Positions 44,260 through 53,148 of a DNA stretch of 64,000 bases are shown here, piece by piece. A model generated the notes under the pieces. The model was not told where the DNA came from. It searched no databases and worked only from the letters and a program-made list of their open reading frames with translations. Source of the DNA: Streptomyces decoyicus (GTDB taxonomy: Bacteria > Actinomycetota > Actinomycetes > Streptomycetales > Streptomycetaceae); assembly GCF_019880305.1 (NCBI RefSeq), contig NZ_CP082301.1:930001-994000 (forward strand), read 5' to 3'. A program made the translations under genes and the position numbers. Positions within the stretch are counted from its first letter, which is position 1; each line of letters starts with the position of its first letter.

Positions 44260-44811
44260 ATGGCTCGACAGGCAGCGTCGGAGCGGACGGAGACCGAAGC
44301 GGTGACGGAGGAACCCGGCCAGGCGGCGGGGCGCGGGGCGGCGCGGCGGACCGTCGTCGCGGCGGTCGGCGCGGCCGGGCTGACGGCGGCGCTCGCGGCC
44401 TGCGGCGGCAGCACGGCGGACGCGGGGAGCGGCGCTTCCAAGGTTGAGGGTGGCGATCAGGCCGGCAGTTCAGGGGCGAGCGGTGGGGGCGACGGCGCCG
44501 CCGGTGGGGGTGGTGGGGGCGGTGGCACCATCCTCGCCAAGACGTCGGAGATCCCCAAGGGCGGCGGCAAGATCTTCAAGGCCGACAAGGTCGTCGTCAC
44601 CCAGCCGCAGGACGGCGACATCAAGGCGTTCTCCGCGATCTGCACCCACGCGGGCTGCGTCGTCGGCGAGGTCACCGGCGGCACCATCAACTGCATGTGC
44701 CACGGCAGCAAGTTCGACATCACCGATGGCAGCGTGAAGAAGGGGCCCGCCACCAAGGGGCTGGCGCCCGCCAAGGTGAATGTGAAGGGCGGCTCGGTCA
44801 CCCTGGACTGA
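44260..44811 (+). CDS. Rieske [2Fe-2S] lipoprotein, probable Tat substrate
   Basis: 183-residue exported Rieske protein. The leader has GRGAARRTVVAAVGAAGLTA and LAACGG: twin arginines followed by a lipobox, so Tat export and lipidation are likely. A Gly/Ser linker follows, then the Rieske domain with cluster ligands CTHAGC and CMCHGSKFD. The family acts in electron transfer or scavenging at the membrane surface; the partner is not known. GGAGG lies 7 bases before the ATG. Confidence 0.92.
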   Translation: MARQAASERTETEAVTEEPGQAAGRGAARRTVVAAVGAAGLTAALAACGGSTADAGSGASKVEGGDQAGSSGASGGGDGAAGGGGGGGGTILAKTSEIPKGGGKIFKADKVVVTQPQDGDIKAFSAICTHAGCVVGEVTGGTINCMCHGSKFDITDGSVKKGPATKGLAPAKVNVKGGSVTLD

Positions 44812-44882
44812 GGGAACGGGCCGTCCCCCGGCCGCCCGTTCCCGGCCGCCCCTTCCCGGCCACCCGCCGCCCGCCGCCCGGG

Positions 44883-45539
44883 TCAGCGGCCACGGCGCGG
44901 CCGCCTCCAGCTGGTCAGAAGGTCATCGGTGGTGGTGACGGTGGCGACCAGAGCGAGGGTGTTGCGGACCATCGCAGGGGTGTAGTCGGATGGCACCCCT
45001 GCGATGGCGTCCGCGGGCACCACGGCCGTGTAACCGAGGTTGACCGCGTCGAACACCGCATTGGGGATCGCCACATTCGCCGACACCCCGGTGACGACGA
45101 GCGTCCGGCACCCGAAGTTGCGCAGCAGCGCGTCCACATCGGTGCCGGCGATCGGCGAGAGGCCGTGCAGTCTGCGCACCACCAGGTCGTCCCCGGAGAC
45201 GGGTATCGGATCGGCGATGCGCACCGCGGTGGATCCGGTGAGCTGCTGGACGGGCAGCCGCTCGGCCGCCTTGAAGAGGCGGGCGTTGTGGCTGGCGCCG
45301 CGGCCGTCGGGACGGCGTTCGGCCACGGCATGCAGCACCTGGACGCCGGCGTCATGGGCGGCCGCCACCAGCCGGGCGACATTCGCCAGCGCCCCCGACG
45401 TGCGGGCCGCGTCGGCAAGTTCGGGCAGCGCGCTGTCCGGACCGACCACACCGCGCTGGCACTCGACGGTGAGCAGCACCGTCGAGGCCGGGTCCAGTTG
45501 CGCGATGATCCGTGCAGCGCCCGAAGACCCCGAAGACAT
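44883..45539 (-). CDS. Isochorismatase-fold protein lacking the catalytic cysteine
   Basis: 218-residue cysteine-hydrolase-fold protein. The fold markers are present (STVLLTVECQRGVVG; CRTLVVTGVSANVAIPNAVF; TAVVPADAIAGVPSDYT). At the nucleophile position, where active members have Cys after GVSTN, it has GVSANVAI. The first catalytic Asp is Glu (VECQ), and the Lys region reads VVRRLHGLS. It therefore probably lacks hydrolase activity or uses another mechanism. A 17-bp repeat array lies immediately upstream. Confidence 0.82.
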   Translation of the reverse strand: MSSGSSGAARIIAQLDPASTVLLTVECQRGVVGPDSALPELADAARTSGALANVARLVAAAHDAGVQVLHAVAERRPDGRGASHNARLFKAAERLPVQQLTGSTAVRIADPIPVSGDDLVVRRLHGLSPIAGTDVDALLRNFGCRTLVVTGVSANVAIPNAVFDAVNLGYTAVVPADAIAGVPSDYTPAMVRNTLALVATVTTTDDLLTSWRRPRRGR

Positions 45540-45552
45540 CGCATCCCCCTCT

Positions 45553-45688
45553 GGCGGACTCGTTTCCCTGCCGGACGTGCTTTCTTGCCCGACGTGCTTT
45601 CTTGCCCGACGTGCTTTCTTGCCGGACTTGCTTCACTGCCGGACTCCCTTCCCTGCCGGGCGTGCCTCCCTGCCGGAAGTGCTTCCCT
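45553..45688. repeat. Array of eight 17-bp tandem repeats
   Basis: Units start at 45553, 45570, 45587, 45604, 45621, 45638, 45655 and 45672, consensus GCCGGACGTGCTTTCTT. Units 2 and 3 (45587-45603, 45604-45620) are identical (GCCCGACGTGCTTTCTT); the outer units drift. One more degenerate copy may lie near 45733. The array is in the upstream region of the isochorismatase-like gene, on its 5' side. Confidence 0.9.
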
Positions 45689-45895
45689 GCGGGGGGCTGA
45701 TCCCCAGCCTGGGCCGGTTTCCTGCCGGGCCTGATCTCCCGGCCCGTCCGAGCCGGGCGAGGATACCGGGCATTGCGCACACCAGGAAGAGCCCGCATGA
45801 TTTCTGACACTTAGTCAGGTACGGCTACAGGATCGGTGTCAGGCAAGCGGGTCAGTGCCCCACGAGCGGGGGCACACGGCGGAGGGCGATGACGG

Positions 45896-46360
45896 ATGGC
45901 CGACACACAGCGGCGCGGGCGCCGGATCATGATGACGCAGGGCGAGCTCGACGCGTTCCTCGCGGCGCAGCGCACCTGCCGGGTCGCGACGGTCGGTGAC
46001 GACGGCGCGCCGCACGTCGGGGCCCTGTGGTTCGTCTGGGACGGTACGGCGCTGTGGCTGTATTCGATCACCCGCAGCAAGCGGTGGGCCCAGTTGCGCA
46101 AGGACCCGCGGATCGCTGTGGTCGTCGACGACGGGCACGCATACGACGAGCTGCGCGGGGCCGAGCTGACGGGCCAGGCGGACTTCGTCGGCGAGGCTCC
46201 GCGTACCGGCGAACCGTGCCCCGCGCTCGACGCCCCGGAGCGGCTGTTCGCGGAGAAGTACTTCGGGATGTCCCGGATGCCGCACGACGGCCGCCATGCG
46301 TGGCTGCGTCTGACGCCGGAGTCGGTCGCGTCATGGGATTTCCGCAAGATCCCGGGATGA
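45896..46360 (+). CDS. Pyridoxamine-phosphate-oxidase-fold (F420/FMN split barrel) protein
   Basis: 154-residue split-barrel flavoprotein. Strand motifs TCRVATVGDDGAPHVGALWF, LWLYSITRSKRWAQLRKDPR and IAVVVDDGHAYDELRGAELT match F420- or FMN-dependent members of the class. The reaction and substrate are unknown. GGAGGG lies about 10 bases before the ATG. It is followed by matB, 216 bases away. Confidence 0.88.
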   Translation: MADTQRRGRRIMMTQGELDAFLAAQRTCRVATVGDDGAPHVGALWFVWDGTALWLYSITRSKRWAQLRKDPRIAVVVDDGHAYDELRGAELTGQADFVGEAPRTGEPCPALDAPERLFAEKYFGMSRMPHDGRHAWLRLTPESVASWDFRKIPG

Positions 46361-46576
46361 GGGGCGGGGCGCGGGAGCGGGGCGGTGTGTGGACGGTGGG
46401 GCGACGGGTGTGGGGTCGATCACCGCGGGCGGAGCGGATCGGTCGCCGGATGTGATCGCGTTGTCGGTGGTCTCTGCGAGAGTGGTGTGGGTCAGCCCGT
46501 GCGGTACCGGCAGGTGCGGAAAGCGGGACGGCCCGGCCGCGACGGGCCGGGCTCCGACGAGGACGAAGGAGATCCG

Positions 46577-48037
46577 GTGAACGTGCTCTTCCCCGCGCTG
46601 CGCGACGCTTCGCCCGCACCCGCGCTGCGCTTCGGCGACCGTAGTCTCAGCTATCGCCAGTTGGCGTCGGTGGCGGGTGCGCTCGCCGAACGGATCGCCG
46701 GTCAGAGCCGTATCGCCGTCTGGGCGACGCCGACGCTGGAGACCTCGGTCGGTGTGGTGGCCGCGCTGCTCGCCGGTGTGGCCGTGGTCCCGGTGAATCC
46801 GAAGATCGGCGAGAGCGAGCTGGCGCACATCGTGACGGACAGCGCCCCGTCACTCGTCCTGGCCGAACCGGGCGCCGAGCTGCCGGGCCCGCTCGCCGCA
46901 CTGTCCCGGCTCGACATCGAGGCCGCGGAGCCGCCCGAGGGCGCCGAGCCGGCCCCGCTTCCGTACGAACCGGGCGACGAGGCTCCGGCCCTGATCGTCT
47001 ACACCTCCGGCACGACCGGGCCGCCCAAGGGCGTTGTCCTCCCCCGGCGCGCCGTTGCGCACACCCTCGACGCCCTGGAGAACGCCTGGCAGTGGACCGC
47101 CGACGACGTCCTCGTCCACGCCCTGCCGCTCTTCCATGTCCACGGCCTGATCCTCGGCATCCTCGGACCGCTGCGCCGCGGCGGCAGCGTCCACCACCTG
47201 GGGCGCTTCAGCACCGACGCGGTGGCCCGGGAGCTGTCCGCGGCCGGCACGATGCTGTTCGGCGTACCGACGATGTACCACCGCCTGGCCGCCGAGGCCG
47301 GCGACGACCCCGCGCTCGCCAAGGCACTCTCCCGTGCCCGGCTGCTGGTCTCCGGCTCGGCCGCGCTGCCGCTGACCGATCATGAGCGGATCGCCGCGGC
47401 ATCCGGCCGACGGGTGATCGAGCGCTACGGCATGACGGAGACGCTCATGAATACCAGCGTGCGGGCGGACGGCCCCGATGCCGTGGGCACGGTGGGGGTA
47501 CCGCTGCCGGGGGTGTACGTCCGGCTCGTCGACGACGCGGGCCAGGCCATCGAGGCGCACGACGGCGAGACGGTCGGCGAGATCCAGGTCCGCGGCCCGA
47601 ACCTCTTCGTCGAGTATCTCAACCGCCCCGATGCCACCGCCGCCGCCTTCGACGGGGGGTGGTTCCGCACCGGCGACATGGCGGTCAGGGACGCCGCCGG
47701 GAACTACCGCATCGTGGGCCGGAAGGCCACCGACCTGATCAAGAGCGGCGGTTACAAGATCGGCGCGGGCGAGATCGAGAATGCGCTGCTGGCCCACCCC
47801 GGGGTCGCCGAGGCGGCCGTCACCGGCGCTCCGGACGAGGACCTCGGCGAGCGGATCGTCGCGTGGGTCGTGGCCGAGACCGGTCCGGACGCCGGGCCGC
47901 CGCCGACCGGCCAGGAGCTCGCCGATCATGTCGCCCGCCAGCTCGCGCCGCACAAACGCCCCCGCACCGTGCACTTCCTGGACGCCCTGCCGCGCAACGA
48001 CATGGGCAAGATCCTGAAGCGTGAGCTCCGTGCGTAA
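46577..48037 (+). CDS. matB: Malonyl-CoA synthetase
   Basis: 486-residue acyl-adenylating enzyme making malonyl-CoA (and methylmalonyl-CoA) from the free acid, ATP and CoA. It is very close to known streptomycete MatB: N-terminus VNVLFPALRDASPAPALRFG, P-loop VYTSGTTGPPKGVVLP, core motifs PLFHVHGLILGIL, YGMTETLMNTSVR and RIVGRKATDLIKSGGYKIGA, and the C-terminal Lys in NDMGKILKRELRA. AAGGAG lies six bases before the GTG. The next gene begins inside its end. It could supply extender units for polyketides such as the spore pigment, but that is inference. Confidence 0.95.
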   Translation: MNVLFPALRDASPAPALRFGDRSLSYRQLASVAGALAERIAGQSRIAVWATPTLETSVGVVAALLAGVAVVPVNPKIGESELAHIVTDSAPSLVLAEPGAELPGPLAALSRLDIEAAEPPEGAEPAPLPYEPGDEAPALIVYTSGTTGPPKGVVLPRRAVAHTLDALENAWQWTADDVLVHALPLFHVHGLILGILGPLRRGGSVHHLGRFSTDAVARELSAAGTMLFGVPTMYHRLAAEAGDDPALAKALSRARLLVSGSAALPLTDHERIAAASGRRVIERYGMTETLMNTSVRADGPDAVGTVGVPLPGVYVRLVDDAGQAIEAHDGETVGEIQVRGPNLFVEYLNRPDATAAAFDGGWFRTGDMAVRDAAGNYRIVGRKATDLIKSGGYKIGAGEIENALLAHPGVAEAAVTGAPDEDLGERIVAWVVAETGPDAGPPPTGQELADHVARQLAPHKRPRTVHFLDALPRNDMGKILKRELRA

Positions 48038-49589
48038 CGGGGGAGGCGCCTCGGCCGGGAACGGAGCCTGCAACGGAGCCGGGGGCGGGCGCCACGGCGG
48101 GGACGACTTCCGGGGCGCGGCCCACGAGGACGCGACGGGCGACCGGACTCCGGCCACGGCTCCCTCGACTGCCTCGACTGCCTCGACTGCCTCGACTGCC
48201 TCGACTGCCTCGACGATGCCGTGTGCCCGGCTGACGGCCCGTCAAGCCATCGCGGCCGTGGCGGATTCGTATACCGAGACGGCCGTTCCCGACGGTCGTC
48301 GCACGCCGGCCGCGGCATCCTCCGCACCGGACGGCCCGCTCGGCTGGCGCGGCTACGACGAGGCGCGGGCCCGCGCCCGCGCCCGGACCGGCGAGGACGA
48401 GTCGGTGGTCACAGCCCTGGCCACGATAGGCGGCAGGGAAACGGTCGTGCTCTCCTTCGAGTTCCGCTATCTGGGCGGCTCCCTCGGTGAGCGCACCGGC
48501 GACCGTCTGGAGGCCGCCTACACCCTGGCCCGCGAGCGCGGTCTGCCGGTCGTCTCGCTGATCGCCACGGGCGGCAGCCGGATGCAGGAAGGGATGCGCG
48601 CGCTGACCCAACTCCAGCGGGTGGCACGGCAATCGGCGCTGAACCGTGCCGCGGCGCTGCCGCAGATCGCCGTGCTGCGCGATCCCACGACCGGCGGGGG
48701 CTGGGCCACCCTCGGCGCGGGCGCCGATGTCATCCTCGCGCTCCCCGGAGCACAGATCGGCTTCGCGGGTTCGCGGGTGCGGCCCCCCGACGCCGATCCC
48801 CACGCCTACTCCGCCGAAGGTCAGCTCGCCTCGGGCCATATCGACGCCGTCGCCCCGAGCGACCGGCTGCGCGCCACGCTCCAGCGGTGGCTGCAACTGC
48901 TGTGCCCGCCGCCGGAGTCCCGCACTCGCGCCGTGGAGCCGGCGCCCCCGCCGGCTGCGCTGGGAGTGCCCGAGCTGCCGGAGACCGGCTGGGATGCGGT
49001 GGTGCGCGCCCGGGAGGCAGTGCGGCCGCGCGCCGAGGCGTATCTGCGCGCGTACTTCGATGACCGGGAAGAGATCAGCGGCGACCGCTGTGGCGGCGTC
49101 GACCCCGGGATACGGTGCGGATTCGGGCATCGTGAGGGGCGCACGATCGCCTTCGCCGCCCAGTGCGGCACGGCCACCCGCCCGGCCGGTTTCCGCACCG
49201 CCGCCCGGCTCGTCCGGCTCGCCGACCGGCTGGGCATCCCGGTCCTCACCCTCGTGGACACCCCGGGCGCCGCCAACGACGCGGCGGCCGAGCAGGCCGG
49301 CGCCGGTGCGGCCATCGCCGACGCCTTCGCCGCGCTCGCCACCGCCCAGGTGCCCGTGACCTCCCTGCTCATCGGCGAAGGCGGCTCGGGCGGTGCGCTG
49401 GCCCTGGCCGCACCGGACCGGCTCTGGGCGACACCGGACAGCTACTTCTCCGTGATCGCCCCGGAGTTGGCCGCGGCCATCCTCAAACGCGACGAAGCGC
49501 AGATCCACGACACCGCCGACCAACTCCGCATCCGCCCGCAGGACTTGCGGGAACTGGGCGTCATCCGCGGCATCGTCCCACCGGCCTGA
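48021..49589 (+). CDS. Fused carboxyltransferase (AccD/AccA-like)
   Basis: 522-residue protein of the crotonase superfamily with beta-type and alpha-type carboxyltransferase halves in one chain. First half: VVLSFEFRYLGGSLGERTGD, RGLPVVSLIATGGSRMQEGM and PTTGGGWATLGAGADVILAL. Second half: FRTAARLVRLADRLGIPVLT, LVDTPGAANDA and GEGGSGGALALAAPDRLWA. It overlaps matB by 17 bases, suggesting coupling in malonyl metabolism. The first 65 codons are low complexity; translation could start at ATG 48216 instead. No biotin carboxylase gene is near. Confidence 0.87.
   Translation: MSSVRNGGGASAGNGACNGAGGGRHGGDDFRGAAHEDATGDRTPATAPSTASTASTASTASTASTMPCARLTARQAIAAVADSYTETAVPDGRRTPAAASSAPDGPLGWRGYDEARARARARTGEDESVVTALATIGGRETVVLSFEFRYLGGSLGERTGDRLEAAYTLARERGLPVVSLIATGGSRMQEGMRALTQLQRVARQSALNRAAALPQIAVLRDPTTGGGWATLGAGADVILALPGAQIGFAGSRVRPPDADPHAYSAEGQLASGHIDAVAPSDRLRATLQRWLQLLCPPPESRTRAVEPAPPPAALGVPELPETGWDAVVRAREAVRPRAEAYLRAYFDDREEISGDRCGGVDPGIRCGFGHREGRTIAFAAQCGTATRPAGFRTAARLVRLADRLGIPVLTLVDTPGAANDAAAEQAGAGAAIADAFAALATAQVPVTSLLIGEGGSGGALALAAPDRLWATPDSYFSVIAPELAAAILKRDEAQIHDTADQLRIRPQDLRELGVIRGIVPPA
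48164..48214 (+). repeat. 9-bp in-frame repeats near the carboxyltransferase start
   Basis: CTCGACTGC is repeated five times and then partly, encoding (STA)n. It is a slippage-prone tract just before the alternative start at 48216. Confidence 0.85.
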
Positions 49590-49610
49590 GGCGGGCCGGG
49601 AGCGCCGGCC

Positions 49611-50519
49611 TCAGCTGCTCTCCACGCCCTTCCCCGCCACGCGGAGCGCACCCACGGCGGCACGGATCGAGGGCCTGCGGTCGGCATCCGCGCGCCAAAT
49701 GGCATAGACATGACGGCGCATCGTATGGCGTACGGGCACCACGCTCACCCCCTCCGGCACCGGCCCGCGGCCGAGGCGCGGAGCCACCGCGACCCCCAGC
49801 CCGGCCGCGATCAGGGCGAGCTGTGTGCCGTGCTCCTCCGCCATGTGCGCGACGCGCGGCTCAATGCCCTTGCTGCGCAGCGTGAACATCAGCCATTCAT
49901 TGCAGAACTCCCCCTGCGGCCAGGAGATCCACTCCTCGTCCGCGAATTCCTCCAGCTCCACGGACCGCCGTCGGGCCAGCGGATGGGTGGACGGCATCGC
50001 CACATCGGCCGGGTCGTCCAGGAGCGGCGCCTTCGCCAGCCCTTCGGGCAACGACAGCGGCCGGTTGTACCAGTCCAGGACGACGGCCAGATCGATATCA
50101 CCGCGCACCACGCCGCGCACCGACTCGTCCGGTTCCATCTCCGTCAGCCGCGCCCGCAGCTGCGGGTGCTCGGCGCGGAGAGCCACCAGCGCGGCCGGGA
50201 AGAGCCCGCGCGCAGCGGTGGGAAACGCGCCCAGCCGCAGCTCACCCACCGCCTGGCCGCGATGCGCTTCCAGCTCGGCCTGGGCCAGCTCGACCTGGGA
50301 GAGGATGCGCGTCGCATGGTCGGCGAGCAGCCGTCCGGCGTCGGTCAGCCGCACCCCGCGGCCGTTCTTGGCCAACAGCTGCTGTCCGGTCTCCCGCTCG
50401 AGCTTGGCGATCTGCTGGGAGACGGCAGAGGTCGTCACATGCAGTCCGTCGGCGGCGGCGCTCACGGAGCCGTGCCGGGCGACCGCACTCAGCGTCCGCA
50501 GGCGATCAAGGTTCAACAT
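49611..50519 (-). CDS. LysR-family regulator
   Basis: 302-residue LysR regulator. The N-terminal winged helix reads LDRLRTLSAVARHGSVSAAA, TTSAVSQQIAKLERETGQQL and GRGVRLTDAGRLLADHA. The C-terminal effector domain begins ELRLGAFPTAARGLFPAAL. It is divergent from an EamA transporter gene with 74 bases between starts, the usual arrangement for LysR control of a neighbouring exporter. The inducer is unknown. Confidence 0.93.
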   Translation of the reverse strand: MLNLDRLRTLSAVARHGSVSAAADGLHVTTSAVSQQIAKLERETGQQLLAKNGRGVRLTDAGRLLADHATRILSQVELAQAELEAHRGQAVGELRLGAFPTAARGLFPAALVALRAEHPQLRARLTEMEPDESVRGVVRGDIDLAVVLDWYNRPLSLPEGLAKAPLLDDPADVAMPSTHPLARRRSVELEEFADEEWISWPQGEFCNEWLMFTLRSKGIEPRVAHMAEEHGTQLALIAAGLGVAVAPRLGRGPVPEGVSVVPVRHTMRRHVYAIWRADADRRPSIRAAVGALRVAGKGVESS

Positions 50520-50593
50520 ATAAGCAATGCTAAGCGATACCCGCCACGAATTCTCGCTTGTGCTTCAAAGTTGTACGCCGCATCGTGGACGCC
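50520..50593. promoter_or_regulatory. Divergent LysR/EamA intergenic region
   Basis: It holds AGCA-N-TGCT (within TAAGCAATGCTAAG at about 50521-50534), a small dyad adjoining the LysR start and a plausible LysR half of the operator. The EamA ATG at 50594 has no strong ribosome site. Confidence 0.45.
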
Positions 50594-51646
50594 ATGAGCA
50601 CCACCACCGGCGCACCCACCGCCTCAGCCGACGCCACGAACTCCCCGGCCACGCCTGCCCTCCCCGCTGCCGACGAGCGCACAGCGGCAGCCGCGACCTA
50701 CACCGGGGCGACGCCCCCGAAGGCCACCGGCCGGGCCCGCGGCTGGCCGATCCGCTTCGCCGCCCTTTCCCTCGTCTGGGGCTTCAGCTTTCTCTTCATC
50801 AAGGTGGGCACCCAGGGCTTCGCCCCGCTCCAGGTCACCTTGGGCCGGGTGGCGTTCGGTGCGCTGGTGCTGCTGGCCATGCTCGCGATCAAGCGTGAGC
50901 GGCTCCCCCGCTCGCCCCGCACCTGGGCCCACCTCACCGTCGCTGCGTTCTTCCTCAATGCGCTGCCGTTCTCCCTCTACGCCTACGCCGAGCTGACCAT
51001 CCCCTCCACGCTGGCCGGCATCTGCAATGCCACCTCCCCGCTGTGGGGCATGGCGCTGTCGGTCGTCGCACTCTCCGAGGACCGTCCCAGCCGGCGCCGG
51101 GTCGCGGGCCTCGGCGTCGGGTTCCTGGGCGTGCTCACCGTGCTCGGCGCCTGGCAGGGCTTTTCCGGCACGGACCTCACGGGCACCGCGATGGCACTGG
51201 GCGCCTCGCTCTGCTACCCCATCGGCTGGATCTACGTCCGCCGCACCCTGGCGGGCAGCCGGCACTCCCACCTGTCCATGTCCAGCACCCAGCTGCTGCT
51301 GGCCACCGCCCAACTGGCCGTCGTGACCCCGCTGTTCACCACCGCACCGGCCGGCTACCCGGTCATCCCGCTGCTCGCCGTCTTCGCGCTCGGCGCCCTG
51401 GGCACCGGCTTCGCCTTCCTCCTCCAATACGGCCTGGTCGCCGAGATCGGCCCCACCACCGCCCAGATGGTCACGTACTTCATCCCCGTGATCGCCACCG
51501 CGGCCGGCGTGGCCCTCCTGCACGAACAGCTGAGCTGGAACACTCCGGTCGGCGCCCTCATCGTCCTGGCCGGCGCCGCCCTCACCCAGAGCAAGCCCCG
51601 CCCGAGCGGCCCGTCGCTCCCCCGGCCCGGCTCGACCACAGACTGA
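50594..51646 (+). CDS. EamA-family (DMT) transporter
   Basis: 350-residue ten-helix drug/metabolite transporter of the inner membrane. The N-terminal 50 residues are an Ala/Thr-rich cytoplasmic tail. The two EamA repeats begin RFAALSLVWGFSFLFIKVGT and AMALGASLCYPIGWIYVRRT. Conserved SPLWGMALSVVALSEDRP and VTYFIPVIATAAGVALLHEQ end each half. The transported substrate is not known. Divergent from the LysR gene that probably controls it. Confidence 0.93.
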   Translation: MSTTTGAPTASADATNSPATPALPAADERTAAAATYTGATPPKATGRARGWPIRFAALSLVWGFSFLFIKVGTQGFAPLQVTLGRVAFGALVLLAMLAIKRERLPRSPRTWAHLTVAAFFLNALPFSLYAYAELTIPSTLAGICNATSPLWGMALSVVALSEDRPSRRRVAGLGVGFLGVLTVLGAWQGFSGTDLTGTAMALGASLCYPIGWIYVRRTLAGSRHSHLSMSSTQLLLATAQLAVVTPLFTTAPAGYPVIPLLAVFALGALGTGFAFLLQYGLVAEIGPTTAQMVTYFIPVIATAAGVALLHEQLSWNTPVGALIVLAGAALTQSKPRPSGPSLPRPGSTTD

Positions 51647-51781
51647 CCGCCCCCAGCGCACAACGCACCGAGGACCCTGGCCACTTACCGGCGCCAGGGT
51701 CCTTGCGCGCAGGCAGAGGATCACCGACGACCGGCCGTGACAGCCTTGCGAGGTCCGTCGGCCCGTATGCCTCCCACCCCC

Positions 51782-53113
51782 TCACTCGTAGCGCCGCACC
51801 TCCCCCACCCCGGTGGCCGCGGCCACGGCCTCCGCGACCGGAGTGATGTCGTCATCGGAGAGGGCGGAGACGGTGATGCGGATGCCAGGCGGGGACTGGA
51901 GGCGGAAGCGTGCGCCGGGGGCCACCGCCCAGCCGGAGTGCAGGAGCCGGGCCACCGCACCGGTCTCGTCCGGGACCGGCACCCAGACGTTCATACCGCT
52001 GCGGCCCCGCGCGCGGACGCCGCGCTCCGCCAGCGCCCGTATCAGGGCATCGCGCCGCCGGCCGTACGCCTCGGCCACCGCCTTCGGGTCGACCGCGGAC
52101 GTCCGCCACAGATGGAGGACCGTGTCCTGGAGCAAATGGCTGATCCAGCCCGGCCCGAGTCCCTGACGGCCCCGCACCCGGTCGATGGTCAGCGCATCGC
52201 CGGTGAGCACCGCCAGGCGCAGATCCGGGCCGTACGCCTTGGCCGTCGAGCGGACCAGGACCCAGTGGTCGGTGATGCCGGAGAGGGGATGGAGCGGGAC
52301 GTCGACGATGCCGTGGCCGTGGTCGTCCTCGATGAGGAGGGTGCCGGGGTGCGCGGCAAGGAGGGTGCGGAGTTCGGTGGCGCGGGCGCGGCTGACGGCG
52401 GCCCCGGTGGGGTTCTGCGCCCGGTCCGTGATGACCACGGCACGGGCGCCGTCCTGGAGCGCGCGCGCCAACTGCTCCGGCAGCGGGCCCTCGTCGTCCA
52501 CGCCGACGGCAGCGGGGCGCAGCCCGAGTGCCGGGATGAGATCCAGCAGGCTCCCCCACCCCGGGTCCTCCACCGCCACGGTGTCGCCGGGCCGCAGATG
52601 GGCGGCCAGCACCCGCTCTATGGCGTCCAGTGAGCCGCTGGTGACGGCGACCGGGCCCACCGGCACACCGTCGTCGGCGAACGCCGCGCGGGCGAGGGCC
52701 GCGAGGTCGTCGTCCACGGCAGGCGTGCCATAGAGGACGGGGCGCCGCACGCTGCGCGCCGCGGCCGCCGCCAGCGCCCGCTCCAGCGGGGGCAGCAGGG
52801 ACGGATCGGGGTTTCCGTCGGAGGCGTCCCGGACGCCCGGCGGCACCTCCACCCGCAGGGCCTCGCGCGGCGTGCTCGCGGGGCGGGGACGGACCCGACT
52901 GCCGCGCCGGCCCGCGGTTTCGATCACTCCGCGGTCGCGGAGGGTGCGGTACGCGGCAGCGACCGTATTCGGATTCACCTCCAGATAGACAGCCAACTCC
53001 CGCAGCGGCGGCAGGACTTCGCCCGGCTGGAGCTCGCCCGCACCGACGGCTCGCTCGACACTGGCGGCAATCTCCGATGCGCGCCGCCCTTCGATCCGAT
53101 ACTCTCCTAGCAC
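51782..53113 (-). CDS. MocR-type regulator (GntR HTH fused to aminotransferase fold)
   Basis: 443-residue fusion. Residues about 1-75 form a GntR winged helix (PPLRELAVYLEVNPNTVAAA YRTLRD region). Residues about 100-440 are a class I aminotransferase fold, with the PLP-binding Lys in VRSTAKAYGPDLRLAVL and Asp/Tyr pocket in VITDRAQNPTGAAVS. MocR proteins such as PdxR and GabR sense PLP or amines. It is divergent from a PPOX-fold gene with a perfect palindrome between them, which fits control of vitamin B6-related or flavin-split-barrel neighbours. Confidence 0.92.
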   Translation of the reverse strand: MLGEYRIEGRRASEIAASVERAVGAGELQPGEVLPPLRELAVYLEVNPNTVAAAYRTLRDRGVIETAGRRGSRVRPRPASTPREALRVEVPPGVRDASDGNPDPSLLPPLERALAAAAARSVRRPVLYGTPAVDDDLAALARAAFADDGVPVGPVAVTSGSLDAIERVLAAHLRPGDTVAVEDPGWGSLLDLIPALGLRPAAVGVDDEGPLPEQLARALQDGARAVVITDRAQNPTGAAVSRARATELRTLLAAHPGTLLIEDDHGHGIVDVPLHPLSGITDHWVLVRSTAKAYGPDLRLAVLTGDALTIDRVRGRQGLGPGWISHLLQDTVLHLWRTSAVDPKAVAEAYGRRRDALIRALAERGVRARGRSGMNVWVPVPDETGAVARLLHSGWAVAPGARFRLQSPPGIRITVSALSDDDITPVAEAVAAATGVGEVRRYE

Positions 53114-53124
53114 AAACTTGATTA

Positions 53125-53136
53125 TGCACTAGTGCA
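53125..53136. promoter_or_regulatory. Palindromic operator between MocR and PPOX genes
   Basis: TGCACTAGTGCA is a perfect 12-base palindrome in the 35-base gap between the MocR start (53113) and the PPOX gene. TTGATTATGCACTAG provides -35/-10-like AT-rich sequence. A bound regulator here would cover both promoters. Confidence 0.75.
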
Positions 53137-53148
53137 ATGGAGTTGGCA

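Noticed and set aside
45553..45688. CRISPR array
   Set aside because: The repeats are directly adjacent 17-mers without unique spacers, and there are no cas genes in the window.
45512..45700. Small Cys-rich peptide encoded by the 17-bp repeat array
   Set aside because: The 17-base period changes frame every unit, so the apparent Cys-rich peptide is an artefact of the repeat.
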